Shown here: one piece after another, positions 1 through 7,077 of the stretch
Layout of the letters: each line of letters starts with the position of its first letter
How positions within the stretch are numbered: position 1 is the stretch's first letter
Translations under genes and position numbers: made by a program
NCBI GenBank assembly: GCA_003242205.1
Contig: QGUR01000167.1
Location: forward strand, 1-9,767
Source of the DNA: Chloroflexota bacterium
GTDB taxonomy: Bacteria > Chloroflexota > Anaerolineae > Aggregatilineales > Phototrophicaceae
DNA length: 9,767 bases
Direction: 5' to 3'
Notes under the pieces: model-generated
Database searches by the model: none
Told to the model about the DNA's origin: nothing
What the model saw: the letters and a program-made list of their open reading frames with translations, nothing else

Positions 1-1229
1 GGCAGGGGAATCGGGGTATGCGGTGGGTTTTTGTCGGGTGGGAAAAGCCCGCCGTCCGGGCGCCTTCCCCGCAGCCGCATGTCCGTCCCCGGCGCGACAT
101 GGGGCGCTAGCTGCGCTCTGGTGTCGCCGTCACCGGTCGCCAGCAGATATTCGGCCAGTTCCAGTAACGGGTATAGCTGCTGATCGAGCTGAAAGGCGTG
201 ATCTTTGGCGAGGCCATTGACGAGATAGCAGCGGCCCCACGCGCCTGCATGGCGTTCGGCCTGCTCGAACATCCAGTAGAGATGCCGGCGCACGAGATCG
301 CGCGTTTCCGGCAGGTTCCAGCTTAGCAGCGCCAGCGCCATATAGTAGGCGTCCCGGTTCCACGACAGGGGCAGCAGCATATGGTCGGTCAGCAGGCAGA
401 CGGTGTCGCCAACGGGAACGGCGAGTTGGGCGCAATAAACAAGGCCGCGCCGTAATAAGGGGTCTTCAGGGATGTTTACCAGCCGCCGCTGCCAGATGCT
501 GGCCGCCTCGTGCAGCAGTTGGTCCGCGCCACGTTGTTCGACGCCGGCCCGAATGCGCTGCGCCTGCCGGAGCGCCCTTTCGATGTTCGGCCCGAACCCG
601 TATACCAGCACCGTGTGACCGTCTCGCGCCGGAAGGACAAGTTCGACCGGAGTGTCCGCAGAGATCGACTGCGGGCTGCCGCCTTCGAGACCAACCAGCG
701 CGACTGCCAGCTCAAGCGCCGGGTTTTCAATGGTCAGGGCGTTGCCGTCGTAATGCGCGCGCACGGCGAGCGGCGGCGCCGGTATTGGCCCGCCTTCGGT
801 GAGCTGCGTATAGGCGCAGCGTTGCAGGCTCAGTCGCCCGCGCCATTCCGGTGTGACGCCATGCGCGTCGCACACCTGAACAGCGCCGCCTTCGACCGCC
901 AGCGTGGTTACAGTGAGCGTCCCTGTGGTGTAGTCAATGCGGATTCTGGGAATGGCGCTGCCGGCCAGCTCAAAACTGCGATGTCGTACAGGGGCGTCGA
1001 CACGCAGGCCAAACCCGCGCAACCGCGCCAGACCGGCGCGGTAGGCTCGCACGGCAGCTTGGTTGTAACGCTCGCTGTCCGGAAACGGCTCGGCGGCAGT
1101 TAGCGTCGCGTAACCGAGCGTGGGATGGTAGGTATTGAGCGCAATTAGACAGCCGTCGTCGTCGACGCTGCCGGTTATGCCGCTGTCGCCGAAGTCCAGC
1201 GGCTTGTTTGAGCTGACGCGAACGCTCAA
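1..1229 (-). CDS. Probable (alpha/alpha)6-barrel glycoside hydrolase (GH15/GH125-like), C-terminus off window
   Basis: Seen: one minus-strand frame stays open from TTG at 1229-1227 to the left edge (409 codons, no stop). There is no upstream in-frame ATG. GGTGG at 1241-1237, 7 bases before the TTG, is a plausible ribosome site, and the ATPase stop ends 2 bases before it, so translational coupling is likely. Residues 1-210 look like an N-terminal beta-rich domain (NTYHPTLGY at 32-40, then PFPDSERYNQ). From about 240 onward it reads as helical toroid: LPLSWNRDAYYMALALL (286-302), AFQLDQQLYPLLELAEYL (345-362), RRPDGGLF (389-396). These recall motifs of glucoamylase-like and GH125 enzymes (RD after W, FQLDxxxYP). 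No signal peptide, so probably cytoplasmic. Inferred role: trimming the sugar imported by the adjoining transporter. The exact family and substrate are uncertain, and part of the catalytic region lies beyond the window. Confidence 0.72.
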   Translation of the reverse strand, partial: MSVRVSSNKPLDFGDSGITGSVDDDGCLIALNTYHPTLGYATLTAAEPFPDSERYNQAAVRAYRAGLARLRGFGLRVDAPVRHRSFELAGSAIPRIRIDYTTGTLTVTTLAVEGGAVQVCDAHGVTPEWRGRLSLQRCAYTQLTEGGPIPAPPLAVRAHYDGNALTIENPALELAVALVGLEGGSPQSISADTPVELVLPARDGHTVLVYGFGPNIERALRQAQRIRAGVEQRGADQLLHEAASIWQRRLVNIPEDPLLRRGLVYCAQLAVPVGDTVCLLTDHMLLPLSWNRDAYYMALALLSWNLPETRDLVRRHLYWMFEQAERHAGAWGRCYLVNGLAKDHAFQLDQQLYPLLELAEYLLATGDGDTRAQLAPHVAPGTDMRLRGRRPDGGLFPPDKNPPHTPIPL

Positions 1230-1231
1230 GA

Positions 1232-2344
<1,113 letters not shown>

Positions 2345-2353
2345 ACGGTTTCC

Positions 2354-3253
2354 CTATTTATTTACCTGCCCCCACATATTGAAAAGGTAGCGCCGGATGA
2401 CGAAGATGAAAATCAGGGATGGAACGAGCATAACGAAGCCGCCGGCGAATTTGAACGGATCGCCGGATTTATCGAGCGTGTAAAGAATCTGGGCCGGAAG
2501 CGTGCGATTGCTGATCGTCAGCAGCGTCGCGGCAAAGACCTCGTTCCAGGAAAGCACGAAAGTCAGAATGGCGGAAGCAGCCACACCGGGCAGCGACAGC
2601 GGCAGTACCACGCGCAGAAAGGCCTGGAAGCGGGTGCAGCCGAAGACCTGCGCCGCTTCTTCGAATTCGTACGGCACGCTCATGAACACGCTGGCGATTA
2701 CCAGAATGGTTGTCGGCAGCGTCAGGGCGGCGTGCATCAGCGCGAGGCTATGTGGCTGGTCGAACATGCCAAGCCGGAGGAAAATGACCGCCATCGGCAC
2801 GGCCAGTACCACGATCGGAAAGGCGCGCACCGACAGGATTCCGAGCCGGATGAGGTCGCGGCCGGGAAACCTGAAACGGGCGATGGCATAACCAGCCGGC
2901 ACGGCGACAATCGTCGAGATGACCAGCGCCAGAATGGCTACGATGATGCTGTTGACCGTCGCCCGTTGAATGCCCTCGGTATTCATGAAGAATTCCAGCG
3001 TTTCGGTCGAGACGGGCGAGGGAAAAATGGGTTTCGGGAACGATCGTACGTCGGCTGGCGTGCTGAATGCCATGACGGCTATCAGCCAGATGGGAAGCAG
3101 AATCCAGATGGCGATTATGATCGCCAGCAGATAGATGCTGGCGCGCCGCACCATATGCCGGAGTTTTGCTTGCCGCCGTTCCGCCGAGGTATCAGGGTAG
3201 CGGATCGTTGGGCGGCCTGTTTCGAGCTTCTGGCCGACAATTTCAGTGGTCAT
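2354..3253 (-). CDS. Sugar ABC transporter permease, MalG/UgpE type
   Basis: One of two inner-membrane subunits forming the sugar channel. It has 299 residues, with about six hydrophobic segments (first at about 39-63, others near 100-122, 137-160, 172-192, 222-245 and 270-288). The coupling EAA loop that docks on the ATPase is clear: EEAAQVFGCTRFQAFLRVVLP (within 198-218). The N-terminal 35 residues are polar and cytoplasmic. The ATG overlaps the stop of the preceding permease by four bases (ATGA, 3250-3253), so the two are translationally coupled, as expected for subunits needed in equal amounts. An AGGAGG lies 16 bases upstream, too far to act alone, which fits reinitiation. Family and role are secure; substrate is not. 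Confidence 0.95.
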   Translation of the reverse strand: MTTEIVGQKLETGRPTIRYPDTSAERRQAKLRHMVRRASIYLLAIIIAIWILLPIWLIAVMAFSTPADVRSFPKPIFPSPVSTETLEFFMNTEGIQRATVNSIIVAILALVISTIVAVPAGYAIARFRFPGRDLIRLGILSVRAFPIVVLAVPMAVIFLRLGMFDQPHSLALMHAALTLPTTILVIASVFMSVPYEFEEAAQVFGCTRFQAFLRVVLPLSLPGVAASAILTFVLSWNEVFAATLLTISNRTLPAQILYTLDKSGDPFKFAGGFVMLVPSLIFIFVIRRYLFNMWGQVNK

Positions 3254-4380
3254 AGCGCTTTCTCTGCTTCCTCCTGGGATCGTACTGCGCGGAGGTAGAA
3301 CAGGGCGATGCCGAGCGACAGCAGCATGATGAAGCCAGCATAGGCCGCAGCGACGTTCGGGTTATTAAATCGAGCCGGGTCGTACCAGCGATAGGTTTCG
3401 TTTGCCAGCACGGTCACGACATTGCCGCCTGTGATCGCCACCACCACCGCGAAGACCTGAAACGCGAGGATCGTACGCAGGATAAGCGCGACCTGCAGGC
3501 TGGGTTTCAGCAACGGCAGGATGACATGGCGCAGACGCTGCCACAGGTTGGCCCCAAAGACCTGTCCCGCTTCAATATAGTCTCGTGGAATGGCTTGCAG
3601 GCCGGAAACCACGATGACCATGACGATGGACGTTGCGCGCCAGACTTCGGCCAGTACGATCGCGGTAATCATCCACCCGGTATTACTGGCCTGAATGAAG
3701 ATATATGGCTGTTCCAGAATACCGGTTGCCGTCAGAAATGTATTCAGAAAACCGCGCTGCGTAAAAATCGAATACCAGACAATGCCCGCTGCCAGATCGG
3801 AAATGCCGAGCGGGATGGCGAAAATATACAGAAACAGGTTGCTGCCGCGTATCTGGCTTTCCAGCACCAGCGCCATCGTCAGCGCCAGAATGAACTGAAG
3901 CGGGATAATCAGGACGATGAGCAGAACCGTCGTCCAGAGCGCCTGTCCAAAGCGGAAGTGCTCGACCATCCGCCGGATGTAGTCCAGCGTGAATTCCTGC
4001 GTTGGCTCTCCCGATACGATGCGCGCCGTATCCGATTCGGTGCGGGATTCGATAAAGACATTGCTCTGGCTGACCCACCCCTGAACCAATTCGCCCGCTG
4101 CATCCTGCGCTTCGACCAGGAACCAGTAGACCGGGCGCGTTCGCCCGTTCGGCAGCACTTCCTCGCCCCGCACGCGGTCGATGACTGCGACATCGGTTTG
4201 CAGCACCAGTTCGCCAACCGTCTCGGCGTCGGCTTCCGGCTCGGCCCGCAGATTGAGATACTGCCCCTCCTTGACGAAGGCAAGACGAAGCGACTGCACC
4301 ATTGGATAGGCAAAGAACAGGGCGAGATATATCAGGGATGGCAGCAAGAGCAGGTACGGCAGCCACTTCGTGTTTTTCAT
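3250..4380 (-). CDS. Sugar ABC transporter permease, MalF type, with inserted SH3b-like extracytoplasmic domain
   Basis: Partner of the MalG-like permease. I place the start at ATG 4380-4378 (376 residues) because AAGGAG at 4392-4387 sits six bases upstream; an in-frame TTG at 4398 would put this site inside the gene. Residues about 5-35 are the first membrane segment. Then comes an insert of about 100 residues, of which 38-112 resemble a bacterial SH3 domain (YLNLRAEP at 41-48, ETVGEL, YWFLV, GWVSQSNVF at 101-109). The usual permease pattern resumes at LDYIRRMVEHFRFGQALW (132-149), followed by membrane segments and the EAA loop EAGQVFGANLWQRLRHVILP (270-289). Ordinary MalF-like permeases have about 290-310 residues, so the insert explains the extra length. 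It must face outside, between membrane segments 1 and 2. The permease assignment is secure; the SH3b call rests on motif pattern only. Confidence 0.95.
   Translation of the reverse strand: MKNTKWLPYLLLLPSLIYLALFFAYPMVQSLRLAFVKEGQYLNLRAEPEADAETVGELVLQTDVAVIDRVRGEEVLPNGRTRPVYWFLVEAQDAAGELVQGWVSQSNVFIESRTESDTARIVSGEPTQEFTLDYIRRMVEHFRFGQALWTTVLLIVLIIPLQFILALTMALVLESQIRGSNLFLYIFAIPLGISDLAAGIVWYSIFTQRGFLNTFLTATGILEQPYIFIQASNTGWMITAIVLAEVWRATSIVMVIVVSGLQAIPRDYIEAGQVFGANLWQRLRHVILPLLKPSLQVALILRTILAFQVFAVVVAITGGNVVTVLANETYRWYDPARFNNPNVAAAYAGFIMLLSLGIALFYLRAVRSQEEAEKAL
4045..4269 (-). other. Region encoding SH3b-like domain inside the MalF-like permease
   Basis: Residues about 38-112 of the permease at 3250-4380. 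The order of motifs matches the bacterial SH3 pattern: LNLRAEP (opening LNxRxxP), ETVGEL (the VxGxL strand), QTDVAVIDR (GxxVxVxxx strand), a longer loop VRGEEVLPNGRTRPV, YWFLVEA (WxxV strand), then GWVSQSNVF (GWVxxxxL closing strand). The flanks are the first membrane helix on one side and the canonical permease amphipathic stretch on the other, placing it outside the membrane. Confidence 0.7.
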
Positions 4381-4386
4381 GAGAGG

Positions 4387-4392
4387 CTCCTT
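4387..4392 (-). promoter_or_regulatory. Ribosome-binding site deciding the MalF-like permease start
   Basis: AAGGAG is followed by six bases and then ATG at 4380. This spacing is ideal, so the ATG is preferred over the in-frame TTG at 4398. Confidence 0.8.
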
Positions 4393-4413
4393 GCTCAAGT
4401 CGAACGTAGATTT

Positions 4414-4474
4414 GGCCCCTCGCCTCCGCGTCTCCTGATCGAGGTTGAACCGGAGGGGCGGAAGCAGAGGGGCC
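4414..4474 (-). promoter_or_regulatory. Intercistronic stem-loop between binding-protein and permease genes
   Basis: In the 103-base gap (4381-4483) two nested stems form: outer GGCCCCT (4414-4420) with AGGGGCC (4468-4474), 7 bp; inner CCTCCG (4423-4428) with CGGAGG (4451-4456), 6 bp, around a 22-base loop. No run of U follows on the transcript side (toward 4413), so it does not look like an intrinsic terminator. Such structures between malE-like and malF-like genes are known to protect the upstream message and allow the binding protein to be made in excess. That role here is inference. Confidence 0.55.
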
Positions 4475-4483
4475 GGTAGCGCT

Positions 4484-5788
4484 TTAGCCTTCCGGATTCA
4501 CCTGGCAGACGCCTTCGCTCGGCTCGTCAGGTGGCCAGCACGGTGCGCCGGTATCGTCGAGGAGCGCCTGCAGTGTGGCGGCTTCCTCGTCAAGCACGGT
4601 CTGTGGGTCCTGGCCCTCATACACGACCCGGTTGAACGCATTGCGGAAGATCTCGTTGATTTCACCGCCGCGTTCGCCCAGACCAACCGGGAGCAGCGCC
4701 GCGATCGCATCCTCAGAGGCAGCCTGCGCTTCGACGGCCTCAGCCTGAATGGCAACGCCTTCGGGCAGGTCGCTGGTATCGACGCCCGCAACTACGGGGA
4801 AGAAGCCCAGTTCGCGCAGCACTGCGCCCTGAACCTCAGGCGACAGCAGGAAGCGGATCAGCTCTTCCGCGCCATCCGGATTATCGGCTGTGAACGGAAT
4901 GCCAAGACCGGCAACCACCGGCATGTAACCGCGACCAGCCGGGCCGGCGGGCGCTGGGAAGGCGACGAAATCTTCAGGACGCTCGTCGAAAGCTGGCTTC
5001 AGACGGGCGGTGTGGTCGAACGCCACCAGGACTTCGCCGGACAGCAGCGGCTCGTTCATGAAGTCATAGCTGATGGATTGTGGGTTCACGGTCGGCCACA
5101 GCACGTCACGCATGAAGGTGAGCATCTCGACCGCTTCGGGGCTGTTGAAGCCGGTCACCATGCCACCGGTCCACGACGGCCAGGCATAGCCCTGCAGGAA
5201 ACGGTGGAACAGACCTGCGACCGGGAAGCCGCACTGCGCCTCGCCGGTTTCGTCCATCAGCGTCTGGCACCACTCGGCCAGTTGCTCCCATGTGAGCGCG
5301 TTCAGGTCCGCGCCTTCGGGCAGATACTCCAGCGCGTCACGGTGCGCGGCCATGGTGTAGGTGGCCTGCATCCACGGCACGTAGTACTGGTAGTCAGTGG
5401 TCCCCATCTTCCCGAGTTCGACGAAGGAGTCGAGGACGTCGTGCTCAGCTTCGATCTCGGCCAGCAGGTCGGACAGGTCGAACAGCAGGTCTTCGTTGAC
5501 CAGTGTCGGGAACGTGCCGTGAAGCGCACCGATGAGGTCGTTCACGCCAGTGCCGGTTTCATTTTCAGCGCGCAGCAGGTCGATCATTGGCCCTTCTTCC
5601 GAGCCGACGAATTCGACCGTGCCGCCCTCGAAGGTGGAGAGAATCGCGCGCGCTTTGTCGGCCTCTTCAACGACATTAAACTGGGTTGACAAGAAAGTGA
5701 TGGTGTCATCCTGCGCGCTGGCCAGAGCGCCGGTGATGAGCGTCAGGATGACGCCGCAGGTGATGAGCAGTCTGTGTTTGCTTAACAT
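4484..5788 (-). CDS. Extracellular solute-binding protein of sugar ABC transporter (CUT1 family)
   Basis: Captures the sugar outside the membrane and delivers it to the permeases. It has 434 residues: a Sec signal peptide at about 1-26 (basic MLSKHR, hydrophobic core, ALASAQ cleavage region), with no lipobox, so it is secreted rather than a lipoprotein. The body fits the family-1 sugar-binding fold: GTVEFVGSEEGP (56-67), NDLIGALHGTFPTLVNEDLLFDLSDLL (83-109 region), YYVPWMQATYTMAAHRDAL (135-153 region), LSGEVLVAFD (249-258) and GAEELIRFLLSPEVQ (306-320). Aromatic residues (W139, Y199-W206 region) could stack on sugar. A short tail after the last helix carries Cys417 and Cys428; Cys174 and Cys186 form another nearby pair. 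It starts 52 bases after the regulator stop, with GGGAGG (5800-5795) six bases before ATG, the strongest ribosome site in the operon. Substrate unknown. Confidence 0.93.
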   Translation of the reverse strand: MLSKHRLLITCGVILTLITGALASAQDDTITFLSTQFNVVEEADKARAILSTFEGGTVEFVGSEEGPMIDLLRAENETGTGVNDLIGALHGTFPTLVNEDLLFDLSDLLAEIEAEHDVLDSFVELGKMGTTDYQYYVPWMQATYTMAAHRDALEYLPEGADLNALTWEQLAEWCQTLMDETGEAQCGFPVAGLFHRFLQGYAWPSWTGGMVTGFNSPEAVEMLTFMRDVLWPTVNPQSISYDFMNEPLLSGEVLVAFDHTARLKPAFDERPEDFVAFPAPAGPAGRGYMPVVAGLGIPFTADNPDGAEELIRFLLSPEVQGAVLRELGFFPVVAGVDTSDLPEGVAIQAEAVEAQAASEDAIAALLPVGLGERGGEINEIFRNAFNRVVYEGQDPQTVLDEEAATLQALLDDTGAPCWPPDEPSEGVCQVNPEG

Positions 5789-5794
5789 TTACTT

Positions 5795-5800
5795 CCTCCC
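5795..5800 (-). promoter_or_regulatory. Strong ribosome-binding site of the binding-protein gene
   Basis: GGGAGG lies six bases before the ATG at 5788. The regulator gene upstream has no recognisable site, so translation of the binding protein is probably favoured over that of the regulator on the same transcript. Confidence 0.75.
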
Positions 5801-5840
5801 TGAACGTATCGGTGTTCCAGTCAGTGGATTGCCAGATGCT

Positions 5841-6893
5841 TCACGATGATTCAGGTTGCGCACCTCCTTCCTGTCTTGGCGCGCCGCTCGATGCGCGCAC
5901 AACCAGCGTATAGGGAAGAAAGACAGCGCTGTGAGCGCTGTTTCTACCTTCAATCTGGTCTAACAGCAGCGTGACGAGCCGCTGGCCGATTTCATAAATC
6001 GGTTGGTGGATGGTGGTCAGGGATGGGTAGGCATATTCAGCCGCGGGGATATCGTCATAACCGGCAACCGCGATGTCACGACCTACTTGCAGGTTCAGGC
6101 TTTCGATAGCGCGCATTGCGCCCAGCGCCATCAGGTCGTTGCAGGCGATAATCGCGGTGATTTTCGGATCGCGATCCAGCAGTATTCGCGCGCCCTGTTC
6201 GCCTCCAGAGCGCAGCAGGTCGCCCGTCACGACGCGTGCCGGATCGTAGGGCAGGCCTGCGTTTTCAAGCCCTTCCTGATAGCCTGCCAGCCGGTAGGGT
6301 GTAAACGCCATCTCTTCCGGCGGCAGAATCAGACCAATCCGCCGGTGACCCAGCCCGGTGAAATGGTCGACCAGCGCTCGAATCGCGGCCTGGCTATCGA
6401 TGTCGATGAACGAAAAATTGCAAGGCTCTCCGGGCGCTGCCCGCCCGAAGACCATGAATGGTATTTGCTGCTGACTCAGATAGGCGATGCGCTCGTCGTG
6501 GCGGCGCGTGCGCACCAGGATGACTCCATCGACCAGATTACCCCCGACCATGCGGCGATAGCAGGCCATCTCTGCTTCGCCGGGAGCTTGCGCGCTGATC
6601 AGTAAGTCGTAACCGGACTGCGCCGCGGCATCGCCGATGCCCATGAGAAGCTGGCTGAAAAATTCATTGGAATAGCTGTGATCGCGCGCGGGGATGACTA
6701 ATCCCAAGCTGTTCGTGCGCCGGATGCGTAACTGCCGGGCGGGCAGGTTAGGCTGGTAGCCCAGGCTGGAAGCTACTTCGATGATGTGGCGGCGGGTTTG
6801 TTCGTTGACGTCGCTGTAGCCCGCCAGCGCTCGTGAAACGGTGGTAATCGAATAACCGCTCTGGCGCGCGACGTCTTTCAGCTTAATCGCCAT
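5841..6893 (-). CDS. LacI/GalR-family transcriptional regulator
   Basis: A DNA-binding repressor (less often activator) whose C-terminal domain binds a sugar or related effector. It has 350 residues, normal for the family. The N-terminal helix-turn-helix is LKDVARQSGYSITTVSRAL (5-23), followed by the family pattern DVNEQTRRHI and GYQPNLPARQLR (45-56) covering the hinge. Residues about 62-335 are the periplasmic-binding-protein-like sensor domain, with NSLGLVIP (61-68), VDGVIL (121-126), ITAIIACNDLMALGAM (245-260) and AVAGYDDIPAAEYAYPSLTTI (275-295 region). It is the first gene of the transporter operon, and its promoter overlaps an operator-like palindrome, so it probably controls itself and the transporter. 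No good ribosome site precedes the ATG. The effector is not deducible but is likely the imported sugar or a breakdown product. Confidence 0.96.
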   Translation of the reverse strand: MAIKLKDVARQSGYSITTVSRALAGYSDVNEQTRRHIIEVASSLGYQPNLPARQLRIRRTNSLGLVIPARDHSYSNEFFSQLLMGIGDAAAQSGYDLLISAQAPGEAEMACYRRMVGGNLVDGVILVRTRRHDERIAYLSQQQIPFMVFGRAAPGEPCNFSFIDIDSQAAIRALVDHFTGLGHRRIGLILPPEEMAFTPYRLAGYQEGLENAGLPYDPARVVTGDLLRSGGEQGARILLDRDPKITAIIACNDLMALGAMRAIESLNLQVGRDIAVAGYDDIPAAEYAYPSLTTIHQPIYEIGQRLVTLLLDQIEGRNSAHSAVFLPYTLVVRASSGAPRQEGGAQPESS

Positions 6894-6937
6894 AAACTAT
6901 CTATTTCTGGTAATACAAACGTTCTGTAACACAAATG

Positions 6938-6955
6938 ATCCAAAACGTTTTGGAT
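6938..6955. promoter_or_regulatory. Perfect 18-bp LacI-type operator
   Basis: ATCCAAAACGTTTTGGAT is a perfect palindrome with a central CG, the layout of LacI/GalR-family operators. It lies 45-62 bases before the regulator's ATG and directly downstream of its -10 element, where a bound repressor would block transcription. A much weaker, partly symmetric AACGTT-centred site (about 6914-6928) lies about 26 bp nearer the gene. Confidence 0.85.
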
Positions 6956-6963
6956 ACACTCTA

Positions 6964-6993
6964 AATGTAGATCAAAATGTCGTACGATGTCAA
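6964..6993 (-). promoter_or_regulatory. Sigma70-type promoter of the regulator-transporter operon
   Basis: On the minus strand a consensus -35 TTGACA (6993-6988) is followed after 18 bases by TACATT (6969-6964), four of six matches to the -10 consensus. Transcription would start near 6957, right beside the 18-bp palindrome, which agrees with repression by the operon's own LacI protein. Confidence 0.65.
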
Positions 6994-7008
6994 GCTAACC
7001 GTGGCAGC

Positions 7009-7026
7009 CCTGTCGCAGTGGACAGG
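7009..7026. repeat. Short inverted repeat CCTGTC-N6-GACAGG
   Basis: A perfect 6-bp inverted repeat with a 6-base spacer in the divergent intergenic region, 52 bases before the plus-strand hydrolase start. It could be a regulator site or an RNA hairpin in the leader of that gene. A loose -10-like TATGCT follows at 7034-7039, but no convincing -35 pairs with it. Confidence 0.35.
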
Positions 7027-7077
7027 CATTGGCTATGCTTTCCGGCGTGATTTGCGAACCACGATTGGAGCCACTTC

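Noticed and set aside
510..1103. Plus-strand open frame of 197 codons, and three short minus-strand frames, in 1-1350
   Set aside because: The continuous minus-strand frame starting at TTG 1229 carries enzyme motifs over its whole length; the others are shadows. They also do not indicate a frameshift, since the true frame has no stop.
4381..4398. TTG at 4398 as start of the MalF-like permease
   Set aside because: An ideal AAGGAG lies between this TTG and the ATG at 4380, so the ATG is the better start.
4414..4474. Stem-loop as a Rho-independent terminator
   Set aside because: No U-run follows the stem in the direction of transcription, and the permease genes downstream need the same transcript.
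3526..4479. Long plus-strand open frame (317 codons) opposite the MalF-like permease
   Set aside because: Its translation is polar, Gln/Arg-rich and without domain motifs; the opposite strand holds an obvious permease with an EAA loop.
4445..5689. Long plus-strand open frame (414 codons) opposite the binding-protein gene
   Set aside because: It lies antisense to a clear secreted sugar-binding protein, its translation has no recognisable family pattern, and long antisense frames are common in GC-rich DNA.
5802..5817. GAAC-N8-GTTC inverted repeat between regulator and binding-protein genes as a second operator or hairpin
   Set aside because: The arms are only 4 bp, and the centre does not resemble the CG-centred LacI operator.
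6980..6987. TCGTACGA palindrome in the promoter spacer
   Set aside because: Eight bases of perfect symmetry are expected often by chance, and no second copy was seen nearby.
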